The notes below the pieces were generated by a model that worked only from the letters and a program-made list of their open reading frames with translations, had not been told where the DNA came from and made no database searches. Position numbers and translations under genes: made by a program. Below, in pieces: positions 51,698 through 62,137 of a DNA stretch of 64,000 bases. The DNA lies in contig CAKPLQ010000003.1 of the NCBI GenBank assembly GCA_934167685.1, positions 1 through 64,000 of the forward strand, given 5' to 3'. Position 1 is the first letter of the stretch, and every line of letters starts with the position of its first letter. Source of the DNA: an uncultured Clostridia bacterium (GTDB lineage: Bacteria > Bacillota > Clostridia > TANB77 > CAG-508).

Positions 51698-52445
51698 CTA
51701 TATCACCTCTTTTTTCTATCACAGGAACTATGTTATTTTTCTTTAATAACTCATATAAAAACAATCTGCCTTTTTGTGTCCATTTAGTATTCATTGTTAC
51801 ATCTTTTCTTCCATCTGAATGTGTATATTCAACCGTTTCACTATGTGTATATCCGCAATTATGATAGTTACTATATAAAAACCATTGATGTCCTTGTTTA
51901 TACTGTACTTTTAATTCATGTAATTTTTTATTAAATGCTTTTGCAGACATTCCATAATCTTTAGCTATTGCCGTTATAGTCACTAATGCTTTACTTTGTA
52001 AGATTTGGTCTAGGTAATCTGCTTTAGGTTTTAATTCTCCAATTAGTTGTTTTTGTTGTGTATTTTCTAACTGTAAAACATTCAATTTACTTTCTGCTAT
52101 TTTTAATGCTCTAGCCATTATTTTTTCTGGACTGTTAAAATCTTTTTCTACTTGTATAAAGTATTGTCTTACCTTTTTACCATTTTCATTTCTTTGTATC
52201 ATTGCAATTTCTTTTGCCATATCTAATTTAATTGCATGGTCATTATATGCCGTTTCATTTCCTTGAGCTGTTACTCTTTTTTGAGTAATAGTACAATAGT
52301 CTTGATTTTCTATAAATCCGTAATCTTTCATTCTATTAAACCAATCATTGTATCTTGTACTTACTCCTAATGCTTTGTATAATTCTCTGCCATTTACTAT
52401 TGGCTCTTGATTTTCATTTAGGTCTATTTTTATTAAATCTTTCAT
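51684..52445 (-). CDS. AntA/AntB-KilAC phage antirepressor
   Basis: A protein of 253 residues. The N-terminal AntA/AntB domain (about 15-95: GRELYKALGVSTRYNDWFNR, DYCTITQKRVTAQGNETAYN, RQYFIQVEKDF), a short coiled coil and a C-terminal KilAC/ANT domain (ALVTITAIAKDYGMSAKAFN, KWTQKGRLFLYELLKKNN) are all present. Such proteins inactivate the lysogenic repressor and promote induction. It lies near the switch region, after the homing endonuclease gene. Confidence 0.9.
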   Translation of the reverse strand: MKDLIKIDLNENQEPIVNGRELYKALGVSTRYNDWFNRMKDYGFIENQDYCTITQKRVTAQGNETAYNDHAIKLDMAKEIAMIQRNENGKKVRQYFIQVEKDFNSPEKIMARALKIAESKLNVLQLENTQQKQLIGELKPKADYLDQILQSKALVTITAIAKDYGMSAKAFNKKLHELKVQYKQGHQWFLYSNYHNCGYTHSETVEYTHSDGRKDVTMNTKWTQKGRLFLYELLKKNNIVPVIEKRGDIDVNT

Positions 52446-52465
52446 TTTGCCCTCCTTTTTATATT

Positions 52466-53206
52466 TTAATTTGCATACTTCCAGATAAAACCTCCAGCAG
52501 TCTTAGTTAATCCTCTTAAATTTGCACTTATAGAAGGTGCTACCATCTTCATTTTTCTACTTGCTTCTGCTATAGATTCCCATTCAGTAATAAATTTTCC
52601 ATTTATATCATATTGCTTTATTTTTTTAGATGTTGCTTTTCTTGCCGCTTCTTTTCTTATATTGTCATGTCCTTGAAATGGTGTTAACCCTTTTCTTACT
52701 CTTTCACTTATTGTTGAGTAAGGGATATTTAAAATTTCTGACCATTCTTTAATAGAATGTGTTTCCCCCTTATGTGTAATATAATGGTGTGTTTCTTTTA
52801 GTGGTTTTAACAAATCTTCATTTTTCCAACCTTGTTTTATCCTTTTATAAATTTGCTTTGAATCTACACCAGAAATTTCAGCCCATTCACACATCAATTT
52901 CGTTTCACCACTTATTGTAATCTTACGATTTGTTCTTTGATTTCTATTTTGTTCTTTTCTAGTTGCCCATCTACAGTTATCAGGACTATATCCTTTATCA
53001 TTATCAATCCTATCAAGAGTTAATCCAACTTTATATCCTGACTTATTTGCCCATTCACAGAATTTTTCATAGTCTTCTTTCCATTCATCACATATTGTTA
53101 TGCCTCTACCTCCATAGTTATAATAGTAAGTGTGTTTTTTGTTATAGCATCTGTTTATCATTCCTCTCCATCTTCTATAATGCGTATAATCATTGTATTT
53201 TTTCAT
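52466..53206 (-). CDS. Free-standing HNH homing endonuclease with NUMOD-like tail
   Basis: A protein of 246 residues. The N-terminal zinc-less HNH unit (RWRGMINRCYNKKHTYYYNY, GGRGITICDEW, LTLDRIDNDKGYSPDNCRWA) is followed by repeated small HTH units (CEWAEISGVDSKQIYKRIKQ, KEWSEILNIPYSTISERVRK) and a C-terminal NUMOD1-like motif (QYDINGKFITEWESIAEASR). It is a selfish DNA gene inserted between the Cro-like regulator and antirepressor and probably spreads to homologous phages. Confidence 0.88.
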   Translation of the reverse strand: MKKYNDYTHYRRWRGMINRCYNKKHTYYYNYGGRGITICDEWKEDYEKFCEWANKSGYKVGLTLDRIDNDKGYSPDNCRWATRKEQNRNQRTNRKITISGETKLMCEWAEISGVDSKQIYKRIKQGWKNEDLLKPLKETHHYITHKGETHSIKEWSEILNIPYSTISERVRKGLTPFQGHDNIRKEAARKATSKKIKQYDINGKFITEWESIAEASRKMKMVAPSISANLRGLTKTAGGFIWKYAN

Positions 53207-53227
53207 TATCCTCTCGCCTTTCCGTAA

Positions 53228-53276
53228 TTCATGATTTACACAGAATTTAAAAAAATAAAGTTATTCATGATTTACA
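53228..53276. promoter_or_regulatory. Two direct repeats TTCATGATTTACA
   Basis: Copies at 53228-53240 and 53264-53276 lie at the end of the Cro-like gene. TTTACA/TGTAAA motifs recur in the divergent promoter region at 53500-53582, so these may be additional regulator binding sites controlling the downstream genes. Confidence 0.45.
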
Positions 53277-53466
53277 TTTCTTCATAGAATACATTTTCAA
53301 CTTTTCTTTTTAATGCTTTAGCAATATTTAACATTGTGTTTCCATTCGGAACTGTACCATTCTCTATTGCTGATAAAGCTACCCTTGAAATATCAGACAT
53401 CTTAGCTAATTCCTCTTGTGTTATGCCTTCTTCATTTCTTATTTCTGCGATTTTATTTTTTATCAT
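53272..53466 (-). CDS. Cro-like XRE regulator
   Basis: A protein of 64 residues forming a single helix-turn-helix: IAEIRNEEGITQEELAKMSD, ISRVALSAIENGTVPNGNTM, IAKALKRKVENVFYEEM. First gene of the leftward early operon, divergent from the CI-like gene; position and size fit Cro. A typical TTGACA/TATGAT promoter lies upstream. Confidence 0.88.
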   Translation of the reverse strand: MIKNKIAEIRNEEGITQEELAKMSDISRVALSAIENGTVPNGNTMLNIAKALKRKVENVFYEEM

Positions 53467-53495
53467 TTTTCCCCCTCCCTCCTTAGTTCATGTTA

Positions 53496-53524
53496 ATCAT
53501 ACATTACATTTTTAGTTTTGTCAA
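53496..53524 (-). promoter_or_regulatory. Leftward early promoter
   Basis: On the minus strand TTGACA (53519-53524) and TATGAT (53496-53501) are separated by 17 bases. TGTAA motifs overlap it, consistent with repression in the lysogen. Confidence 0.8.
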
Positions 53525-53555
53525 GCATAATTTACATTTTTTTTTAAAATTTTTC

Positions 53556-53584
53556 TTGTATTTTTGTAAAGTAGAGTTTACAAT
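53556..53584 (+). promoter_or_regulatory. Repressor promoter with operator
   Basis: TTGTAT and TACAAT with 17-base spacing drive the CI-like gene. The inverted repeat TGTAAA-GTAGAG-TTTACA (53565-53582) lies between and on the -10 element, a likely autoregulatory operator. Confidence 0.65.
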
Positions 53585-53603
53585 ATATATAGGAGGAGAT
53601 TTT

Positions 53604-53948
53604 ATGGAAAATAAACTTGGAAATTTCTTAAGAGAAAAACGCGGTTCAACATCTTTGAGAGATTTTGCAAAAAAATTAGACATAAGCCATACTTACCTAG
53701 ATAGTATAGAAAAAGGCTATGACAGTAGAAATAAAAAACCGTTGAGAATTACTGTTGATACTTTGTCAAAAATTGCAAAAGCTTTAGATGAGCCTTTAGA
53801 CAAATTAGTAGCTTATTCCGAAAACAAAGATTATAATCCTCAAATTGGTGATATTTATATGCATTTAGCAAAAGAAGCACAAGATTTAAATCTAGATAAA
53901 GAGGATGTTGATTATATCATTAATCTTTATAAAAAATATAAAAGGTAA
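53604..53948 (+). CDS. CI-like lysogenic repressor (XRE)
   Basis: A protein of 114 residues. N-terminal XRE helix-turn-helix (LGNFLREKRGSTSLRDFAKK, ISHTYLDSIEKGYDSRNKKP, TLSKIAKALDEPLDKLVAY) and a short C-terminal helix (NLDKEDVDYIINLYKKYKR) but no LexA-type peptidase. Relief of repression therefore probably goes through the ImmA/IrrE-like protease encoded next, as in ICEBs1. AGGAGGAG precedes the ATG at 53604; longer readings from 53490 lie over the promoter. Confidence 0.88.
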   Translation: MENKLGNFLREKRGSTSLRDFAKKLDISHTYLDSIEKGYDSRNKKPLRITVDTLSKIAKALDEPLDKLVAYSENKDYNPQIGDIYMHLAKEAQDLNLDKEDVDYIINLYKKYKR

Positions 53949-53961
53949 TTAAGGAGTTTTT

Positions 53962-55059
53962 ATGAATACATCAAAGACATTAGAAATATGTTCCAATTTA
54001 AATAACATATTAGAACAATATGGAAATATAAATTTTTTAAGTAAAGATGATTTATATTCATTAATTGATTATATTAGAAATTGTTTTGAAATTAAGATTG
54101 ATGAAATATTTAATGTAGTACAATTTTGCCAAAATAATTTCAGCGAGATTATAAACTATGACTTTCATAAATTTAATGATAAAAAAATTGGTGGTTTTCT
54201 TATAAAAAATACTTTTCCAGTTGCGTCATACATTACAGTTAATTCTTCAAAAGAATTAGAAAGTGTTGCTTTTGACTTAACCCATGAAATGATGCATTTC
54301 TTATTACATCCGGAAAACAGAAAATACTATATTTCCTCTTCATTATGTGATATAGATAATTTCGAGTGGCAGGCAAACGAGGGAGCAGCAGAATTATTAG
54401 TCCCATATAAACATTTTATACCACTCTTTACAAAAAATATTAAACATTGTACTTCTAAAATGGATTATATTGAACTGCTGAACTATTTGTCAGATAAGTA
54501 CAAAGTTTCTACTGCTGTATTAGAATATCGTATATCTGGTTTAAAATATGAGATTAATCAATACGAGAATGGCACTCCCATAGATAAAATACAATTTTTA
54601 TCTAAAAGAGCTCAAGAAGAACAAGGAATTTTTATAAAATCTTATAGTGAGATTTTTAATACAAAAAAAATCAAATTAAAATCCATTATTTCTCAGTTTC
54701 CTATTAGTCATTCTCTTGATAAACAAATTTGCAAATTAGAACTTGCTACTTCTTCACCTAGAATTGAAAATTGGAATGATTTTTTAAATTATTTAAAATC
54801 TTCTGGGAAAATAATGCTATATACTAATTTATTTAACACAGAATTATTACCTATTAATAAAAATACTGTAGGAATAAATTTTATAAATGGTTTCACATCT
54901 TTTAATAAAACCACTTTAAAAAGAGAGTCTAACATTAAACTGATTGAAACTCAAATACATACTATGTTTCATAAAAAAATGAATATAAAATTCATTGATA
55001 AATCTACTAGTATTGTAGATATCGAAACCTATAACAACTCTGATGATTTACCATTTTAA
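53962..55059 (+). CDS. ImmA/IrrE-type metalloprotease
   Basis: A protein of 365 residues. A zinc peptidase domain (about 80-200) has FDLTHEMMHFLLHPENRKYY as its HExxH site, and a third ligand Glu likely in WQANEGAAELLVPY. A C-terminal region of about 160 residues is of unknown role. In ICEBs1 the homologous ImmA cleaves the repressor to trigger excision; the adjacent repressor lacking its own protease supports the same role here. Located 13 bases after the repressor gene. Confidence 0.87.
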   Translation: MNTSKTLEICSNLNNILEQYGNINFLSKDDLYSLIDYIRNCFEIKIDEIFNVVQFCQNNFSEIINYDFHKFNDKKIGGFLIKNTFPVASYITVNSSKELESVAFDLTHEMMHFLLHPENRKYYISSSLCDIDNFEWQANEGAAELLVPYKHFIPLFTKNIKHCTSKMDYIELLNYLSDKYKVSTAVLEYRISGLKYEINQYENGTPIDKIQFLSKRAQEEQGIFIKSYSEIFNTKKIKLKSIISQFPISHSLDKQICKLELATSSPRIENWNDFLNYLKSSGKIMLYTNLFNTELLPINKNTVGINFINGFTSFNKTTLKRESNIKLIETQIHTMFHKKMNIKFIDKSTSIVDIETYNNSDDLPF

Positions 55060-55119
55060 CAAAAAATTTTAAACTAAAGATAAGTAGCAATACTTATCTT
55101 ATTTTTTAAGGAGGAAAAC

Positions 55120-56229
55120 ATGGCTAAGAAAACTAATTTTGAATCTAATGGAAAAGAATATTTTAGAATAACAAAGACTATTGGTCACAAAGCTGATGGA
55201 ACACCTATAAGAAAGCAATTCTATGGAACAGGGAAAAAAGAAGCTGAAGAAAAAGCTGAAGAATATATAAATAAAATCAAAAATGGTATGTCTCTAGACT
55301 TTGAGAATGTAACTATTGATGAATTGATTTATAAATGGCTATTTCAAATAAAGAAAAACGAAGTAAAACCTTCATCTTTTCAGTCATATGAAGGAATATA
55401 TAGAAATTATATAAAAGATTCTGATATTTCAGGTTTAAAAGTATATACTACAAAATCTATTCAAATACAAGAATATTACAATAAACTAGGAAAAAACAAA
55501 ACATATTCTCAAATAAATAAATTAAACAAATTGCTAAAACAATTTTTTTCTTATGCAGAGCGTGAAGGTTTTATATTAAGAAACCCTTGTAACAATATAA
55601 CTATTCCAAATAAAAGTGTTAAAAAAGGTGTTAAAGCTGATATTGAATATTTTAACGAAGATGAAATAAAACAATTAAAAGAAGCTTTTGCTGGCCATAA
55701 ATTTGAGAATCTAATTTTGGTGGCTCTTGGAACTGGATTAAGACAAGGCGAATTATTAGCATTAAAATGGGAAAATGTTAATCTTGAAGAAAAATACTTA
55801 GAAGTAAAAGAAACCGTAAAAAAAGTATATGTCTTTGATGACAATGGAAATAAACAATTAGAAACAATATATAATACTCCTAAAACGCAAAATTCAATTC
55901 GTAGAGTAGATTTACCTGATAAGCTAGTAGATATATTGTCTAATATAAAAAAAGAGTCAGAATTTGTTTTTAATGAGAATGGCGAACCTATTTCTGCTAA
56001 AACTTTATTTGGAAATTGGAAAAAAGTATTAAGTGCTAGTGAAATACCATATAAAAAGTTTCATAGCTTAAGACACACTTATGCTACTATGCTTTTGTCA
56101 CATGGTGTAGACTTAAAAACAGTTCAAGACTTAATGGGACATTCTGATATAACAATTACACAAATATATTTGCATGTGTTACCTAAGACAAAAATTGATG
56201 CTGTAAATAGAATAAATAGCCTATTATAG
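55120..56229 (+). CDS. int: Tyrosine integrase
   Basis: A site-specific recombinase of 369 residues. An N-terminal arm-binding domain ([20 protein letters not shown]), a core-binding SAM-like domain (about 65-160) and a catalytic domain follow. Catalytic residues are visible in [17 protein letters not shown] (Arg), [14 protein letters not shown] (His-x-x-Arg), [16 protein letters not shown] (His and Tyr). It acts at tRNA-Glu, adjacent to attR, and should integrate and excise this prophage. Confidence 0.95.
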   Translation: MAKKTNFESNGKEYFRITKTIGHKADGTPIRKQFYGTGKKEAEEKAEEYINKIKNGMSLDFENVTIDELIYKWLFQIKKNEVKPSSFQSYEGIYRNYIKDSDISGLKVYTTKSIQIQEYYNKLGKNKTYSQINKLNKLLKQFFSYAEREGFILRNPCNNITIPNKSVKKGVKADIEYFNEDEIKQLKEAFAGHKFENLILVALGTGLRQGELLALKWENVNLEEKYLEVKETVKKVYVFDDNGNKQLETIYNTPKTQNSIRRVDLPDKLVDILSNIKKESEFVFNENGEPISAKTLFGNWKKVLSASEIPYKKFHSLRHTYATMLLSHGVDLKTVQDLMGHSDITITQIYLHVLPKTKIDAVNRINSLL

Positions 56230-56231
56230 TC

Positions 56232-56257
56232 AAACTAAAGTGTTAAAAAAGTGTTAA
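56232..56257 (+). repeat. Integrase arm-type repeat, right
   Basis: Identical to 14161-14186 (26 bases), located just after the integrase stop. Same orientation as the left copy. Confidence 0.65.
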
Positions 56258-56267
56258 ACGTAAAAAT

Positions 56268-56305
56268 AGAGCATCAAGGTTATTCTTTGTAACCGTTGAT
56301 ACTCT
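56268..56305 (+). terminator. Hairpin after the integrase gene
   Basis: AGAG-ATCAA-GGTTA pairs with TAACC-TTGAT-CTCT around a 7-base loop with two mismatches. It lies between the integrase gene and attR. Confidence 0.6.
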
Positions 56306-56310
56306 AAGTT

Positions 56311-56352
56311 TATAATATATTGGTGACCCCTACGGGAATCGAACCCATGATT
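56311..56352. repeat. attR: 42-bp direct repeat inside tRNA-Glu
   Basis: Exact match to 14022-14063. Covers the 3' portion of the intact tRNA gene plus ten bases beyond the CCA end. Confidence 0.96.
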
Positions 56353-56395
56353 CCACCTTGAGAGGGTGGCGTCTTAACCGCTTGACCAAGGGGCC
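56321..56395 (-). tRNA. tRNA-Glu(CTC)
   Basis: The full cloverleaf reads on the minus strand: acceptor GGCCCCT paired to AGGGGTC with discriminator A and encoded CCA, D arm, anticodon stem CCACC/GGTGG with loop CTCTCAA (anticodon CTC), and a T arm with GGTTCGATTCC. It is the attachment gene of the prophage, and the 3' end was restored by the phage copy. CTC reads GAG, a minor Glu codon in this AT-rich genome. Confidence 0.95.
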
Positions 56396-56451
56396 AATAA
56401 AATTACTCTATATTTATATCATAATTTTAACCATTGGTCAAGTGATTTTTT

Positions 56452-58773
56452 CTATTTTTTCTTTTTCTTGAAATTAACAACAATTGCATCTTCATTATCA
56501 AATTCAAAATCAGCATCTGTATTATTAATTTGAACTGGATTAAATTCATCTCTTTCATCTGTAAAATCTATATGTTTAGGGTCAAATTTGGGCTTTGTAA
56601 CTTCATCAGAATCTCCTTCGTTTGCTACACCTGGAGTAAATCTAGAGAAATTATATATTTTTATAGACTGTTCTTCTTTATATTTAGAAGCTATAAAATC
56701 AAATCTTCCTTCGCCTACATTAATCTTACCATTTTCTTCTTTCAATTTCACTGCCGCTGTTTTAAAAGCCATGGTAGCTAATTTATTCATCTTAAAGTAA
56801 TTTGTCCAATCATATTTAACATCTGAATATTTTGAATCATACTCTAATTTATTCATATCCATATTATTCTTATATTTCCAATCTCTCTTCAATGCTAATT
56901 CTTTTTCCCACCATTCTAAGTCTTCTGGTGTTCCATTGCCGACAAATATTTTATTAGCACAATTTGAAAGAATAGTTTCTTTATATTTCATATCTGGAAC
57001 ATTTCCTTCTAATTGAGATAAGTTTTGTGCTGTAATTGCAGCAGCTACTTTATATTTACGATATAATGTAAATATTGCTTCAGTATCTTTGCATATAAAA
57101 TCTGGAAACTCATCAATATATAAGAAATGTGGAATTCTACTATTTTCATTTCCTGCTCTTCTTAGAACTGCATTCTGCATTGATAATATAAAGAATAATC
57201 CAAATGCTCTATGTGTAGTTCTACCTAAGTCTCCTCTACGAGTACAAACTAATGTAATTTCTCCATTTTCTAATGCTTTGTCAAAATCTATATTGTCATT
57301 TCTATTACACAATATATTTTTTACTCCTGGTAATCTTAGAATATTATCTAACTGAGCCACAGCAATATAAATATCTTTTTCCGTTTCTGTTCTTGCAGGA
57401 CTATTTGCATAAAAGTTCTTTTTAAAATATCTAATTTGAGCACTATATTTTTTAGAAAGCTCCTCATCAGCATTCATTATTTCAGACATTTTTTGAACTA
57501 AATCAAAATTAGTAAGCATTTTTAATAAATCTTCCAAATTAGGTATTTTTCCATCATTAATTCTTGGATACATTTCTTTTAGCATTATTGATATATTTTC
57601 TAAAGCTTGAATAATAAATTCTTCTCTATACATTTCTTCTTTTTCTAAACTTGAACTTGAAAACATACCTTTTAATACTGATGATATAGTTACTGCAATT
57701 TTAGTTGGGTCATCATATACAAATGGGTTTAAACCTTTAGAATTTGGATTTGAAGGGTCTATAATATTACACTTTATATGATAATTTTTGCATACCTTCA
57801 TTATTCTTGAAACAGACTCAAAGTCAGGTGAAACTAGTGTTAGTCCAAGATTTCTATATATAATTTCATCATCAAATGCAGATAAAATCATTTTTTTCAT
57901 ATATGCTTTGTATACTGCTTCTTTTCCAGTAACTGGAGCTATCATATTTAAATTAAAATTCTCATTTAAATATTCATTGTCATATGGTCTATTTAATATT
58001 GCAATTCCTGTTTTTAAAGCTGTATATCCCATTTCTTTAGCATTTGCAATATAAAATGCCTTTTTTTCTATATCTTTAGCCATCATAGGCTCTAGTATTA
58101 ATGATGTTTTTCCGGAGCCAGAACCACCACATGCCAATAATGATAGGTATCTGCTTTTTTCATAAAACATCATCTTCTTACCTGTTTCAAAATCATTGCA
58201 TAAAAGCATATCACAGGTAAATGGTCCATGCCCAGATTTAGTATCCGCTAAACTTATTCCTTTATAGTCCCAAATAGACCTTGTTTGGTCTTTGCTATCT
58301 AATATACCTAAACGTATCCATTTAAAAACTCCATAAAATGTTGTTAATGGTAAATATAATGCTAATGCTGTAAGTGCTGGTCTAATAAGTTCTGAATAAT
58401 TTGTTACCAAATCAGTATAACCAGGTAATGCTATTAGAAATAGCCAAACTCCTCTATTGGTCCACTGAACAAACATTGATAATGCTATTATATATAATGC
58501 AACCGCATATGTAAGAAATAACGTTACTTTCATGCTTTTGCTTGTTGCAAATTCAGATGGGGGTGCAAATAAATATGCAAATACTGGGCATGCCAATGCC
58601 AATGTATATTGAAATGGTCCCCAATATGATACAGATACTCCTGTAAATATCATAAATAGCATTTCTACAAGCCTATCTACAATAATATATATTGATATTA
58701 AAGTTAATACATATGTTGCAAATGTATTTCTACTTGCATGTATTTTTTTCAAAAATTTATCTATTATCTTCAT
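56452..58773 (-). CDS. VirD4/TraG-like coupling ATPase, orphan
   Basis: A protein of 773 residues of the type IV secretion coupling-protein family. N-terminal membrane helices (about 15-150) anchor a cytoplasmic RecA-like motor with Walker A ACGGSGSGKTSLILEPMM near 217 and Walker B FLYIDEFPDFICKD, followed by AAAITAQNLSQLEGNVPDMK. In conjugation it passes DNA-relaxase to the secretion channel. No relaxase or channel genes are present nearby; the downstream neighbour is the tRNA and the upstream ones are housekeeping genes. Its partners must be elsewhere, or it has another use. Confidence 0.9.
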   Translation of the reverse strand: MKIIDKFLKKIHASRNTFATYVLTLISIYIIVDRLVEMLFMIFTGVSVSYWGPFQYTLALACPVFAYLFAPPSEFATSKSMKVTLFLTYAVALYIIALSMFVQWTNRGVWLFLIALPGYTDLVTNYSELIRPALTALALYLPLTTFYGVFKWIRLGILDSKDQTRSIWDYKGISLADTKSGHGPFTCDMLLCNDFETGKKMMFYEKSRYLSLLACGGSGSGKTSLILEPMMAKDIEKKAFYIANAKEMGYTALKTGIAILNRPYDNEYLNENFNLNMIAPVTGKEAVYKAYMKKMILSAFDDEIIYRNLGLTLVSPDFESVSRIMKVCKNYHIKCNIIDPSNPNSKGLNPFVYDDPTKIAVTISSVLKGMFSSSSLEKEEMYREEFIIQALENISIMLKEMYPRINDGKIPNLEDLLKMLTNFDLVQKMSEIMNADEELSKKYSAQIRYFKKNFYANSPARTETEKDIYIAVAQLDNILRLPGVKNILCNRNDNIDFDKALENGEITLVCTRRGDLGRTTHRAFGLFFILSMQNAVLRRAGNENSRIPHFLYIDEFPDFICKDTEAIFTLYRKYKVAAAITAQNLSQLEGNVPDMKYKETILSNCANKIFVGNGTPEDLEWWEKELALKRDWKYKNNMDMNKLEYDSKYSDVKYDWTNYFKMNKLATMAFKTAAVKLKEENGKINVGEGRFDFIASKYKEEQSIKIYNFSRFTPGVANEGDSDEVTKPKFDPKHIDFTDERDEFNPVQINNTDADFEFDNEDAIVVNFKKKKK

Positions 58774-58841
58774 TCCACTTTTATTCCTTTCTAGTATATT
58801 ATCTTACAAATTCTCCAAAAAAACAAGTTTTTTCGTTAAAT

Positions 58842-59696
58842 TTATAAGAATAGTTCTAATATTATACCAGCTAATACTCCTATTAAATATAATAGACCAA
58901 CTATACTCATATTTTCTTTTATATTTTTATTTGTCTTAAACAAGACTAACAATCCAACTCCAGCATTTACTGCAACCCCTGATATTAATATCGGCATTGA
59001 AATTACTTTTTCGATAAATAATTCTGTTATTATTACAGATGATGCACAATTTGGAATCAATCCAATTAAACCAGCTATAACAGGCCCCAATATTACGTTT
59101 TTACTTATAAAATGTGCAATTGTTTCTTCTCCTATACATGTAATTATACTATTAAGAATTAGTGTAATTATGAATATAAATATTGTTATATTTATAGTAT
59201 GTTTTAAGGCAGATGGAACAATCCCTTCATCACAATGACAATGTTCATGCTCGCACAATTCTTCAATTTGTTGTTCTTCATCTTTGTCTTTTTTTATTAT
59301 ATTAAAAACAATATCTACTAAAAATCCAGCGATTATACCTATCAATAATTTTATACACAAAATTGTTAATATTGTACTTATTGGAACAGATTCTGTAAGT
59401 AAAATCGGTAACATTTCATCTGATGTAGTTAAATATACTGCAATTAATGTTCCAATTGTAATCACTTTGCCTGCATATAAATTAGTTGCAGATACAGAAA
59501 AACCACATTGAGGGAAAATTCCAACCACTGCCCCTAACAATGGTCCAAATTTTCCGGATTTTTTTATAGTTTCTCGTAATTTATTGCTTGTTTTATGTTC
59601 TATATATTCCATTATTAAATACGTTATAAATAAAAATGGTATTAGTTTTATCGTATCTATTGCCGTATCTTGCAATATATTTAATATAGTTTGCAT
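58842..59696 (-). CDS. ArsP_2-type permease (putative manganese/metal exporter)
   Basis: A protein of 284 residues with about nine to ten helices in two related halves: GPLLGAVVGIFPQCGFSVSA and GPVIAGLIGLIPNCASSVII. A central His/Cys/Glu loop (CEHEHCHCDEG) may bind metal. The pattern fits the ArsP_2 'heavy-metal exporter' family, for which manganese export has been proposed. It lies in the run obgE - permease - VirD4, with small gaps. Confidence 0.8.
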   Translation of the reverse strand: MQTILNILQDTAIDTIKLIPFLFITYLIMEYIEHKTSNKLRETIKKSGKFGPLLGAVVGIFPQCGFSVSATNLYAGKVITIGTLIAVYLTTSDEMLPILLTESVPISTILTILCIKLLIGIIAGFLVDIVFNIIKKDKDEEQQIEELCEHEHCHCDEGIVPSALKHTINITIFIFIITLILNSIITCIGEETIAHFISKNVILGPVIAGLIGLIPNCASSVIITELFIEKVISMPILISGVAVNAGVGLLVLFKTNKNIKENMSIVGLLYLIGVLAGIILELFL

Positions 59697-59711
59697 TTTT
59701 TCCTCCTAATT

Positions 59712-60995
<1,284 letters not shown>

Positions 60996-60998
60996 TTA

Positions 60999-62009
60999 TT
61001 ATTCAAAATAATCTAATTTCATAGCTTTTTTTACTTTTTTCATTGTTTCTTTTGCTGTTTGTCTAGCCTTTTCGGTTCCTTTTATTAGTATTTCGTCTAC
61101 TAATTCTGGTCTTTCTTCATAATATTTTCTTTTTTCTCTTATTGGTTCAAGTGTCGCATTTATATTTTTTGCTAATTGTTTTTTACATACTACACAACCT
61201 CTTTTTCCTGCTCTGCATTCCTCACATACTGTGTTATACTCTTCTTTTGGTGTAAATAAGTTATGATAGTATGACACCATACATATATCAGGATTTCCTA
61301 AGTCGTCTTTTTTTATTCTATTAGGGTCTGTTACTGCACTCATTACCTTTTTGTTTACTTCTTCTTCTGTATCTGATAAGTAAATTGCATTTCCTAATGA
61401 TTTTCCCATTTTTTCGTTTCCATCTAATCCCTTTATTCTTTTTTCTTTTGATAATACAGCTTCTGGCTCTACTAATACTTCTCCATATATGCTATTGAAC
61501 TTTCTTACTATTTCTCTGCATTGTTCAATTAATGGTAATTGGTCTTCTCCTACTGGCACAACTGTTCCTTCTAGTGCTGTTATATCTGCTGCCTGACTTA
61601 CTGGATACCCTAAAAATCCATATGTTACGCTTTCTCCGAATATATTTCTTTTTTGTGCAATTTCTGTTTTTACTGTTGGGTTTCTTTCTAGTCTTGCTAT
61701 TGTTACTAAATTAGAATAAAATACTGTTAATTCTGCAATTTCTGGTATCATTGATTGTATATATATTGTTGTTTTTTCAGGATTTATTCCTACTGATAAA
61801 TAATCCATTACAACTTCTCTTACATTTTTTCTTACTTTTTCTGGATTGTTGAAATTGTCTGTTAATGCTTGAACATCTGCTACTAATATGTATTGTTCAT
61901 ATTCTCCTGAATCCTGTAATATTACTCTATTCTTTAATGAACCAAAATAATGACCAATATGTAATCTTCCTGTTGGTCTATCTCCTGTTACTATTCTTTT
62001 TTTATTCAT
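60999..62009 (-). CDS. trpS: Tryptophanyl-tRNA synthetase
   Basis: Attaches tryptophan to tRNA-Trp. The protein has 336 residues of class I type with PTGRLHIGHYFGSL (HIGH), KMGKSLGNAI (KMSKS) and GEDQLPLIEQCREI. The upstream 120 bases show no T-box leader. It starts a run with obgE and the permease. Confidence 0.95.
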   Translation of the reverse strand: MNKKRIVTGDRPTGRLHIGHYFGSLKNRVILQDSGEYEQYILVADVQALTDNFNNPEKVRKNVREVVMDYLSVGINPEKTTIYIQSMIPEIAELTVFYSNLVTIARLERNPTVKTEIAQKRNIFGESVTYGFLGYPVSQAADITALEGTVVPVGEDQLPLIEQCREIVRKFNSIYGEVLVEPEAVLSKEKRIKGLDGNEKMGKSLGNAIYLSDTEEEVNKKVMSAVTDPNRIKKDDLGNPDICMVSYYHNLFTPKEEYNTVCEECRAGKRGCVVCKKQLAKNINATLEPIREKRKYYEERPELVDEILIKGTEKARQTAKETMKKVKKAMKLDYFE

Positions 62010-62103
62010 TATATCTCAATCCTTTCACTTCACTTGCATAATTTTCCTAATATATTATACTATAATATTTAATAAAAATAAAGAGATTTCTTAAAAAAAA
62101 TAA

Positions 62104-62129
62104 AGACCCACTGTATTTACAGCAGGTCT
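62104..62129 (-). terminator. Terminator after the 62138 gene
   Basis: AGACC-CTGT pairs with ACAG-GGTCT around a short loop, in an A/T-rich context. Confidence 0.7.
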
Positions 62130-62137
62130 GCGCTTTT

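Larger units (their letters stand above)
14022..56352. mobile_element. Complete siphovirus-type prophage in tRNA-Glu
   Basis: About 42.3 kb bounded by a perfect 42-bp direct repeat that includes the 3' end of tRNA-Glu. It contains all expected modules: integrase, lysogeny switch, recombination, replication, packaging, head, tail, baseplate and lysis. Nearly all genes read leftward; the exceptions are integrase, protease, CI-like repressor and two accessory genes. Seven genes each require a +1 shift at an in-frame CGG codon, and the tail chaperone requires a -1 shift. If these shifts happen, the element is intact; if not, it is defective. Confidence 0.97.

Noticed and set aside
62010..62137. 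T-box riboswitch upstream of trpS
   Set aside because: No T-box consensus or long structured leader could be seen; the interval is short and AT-rich.
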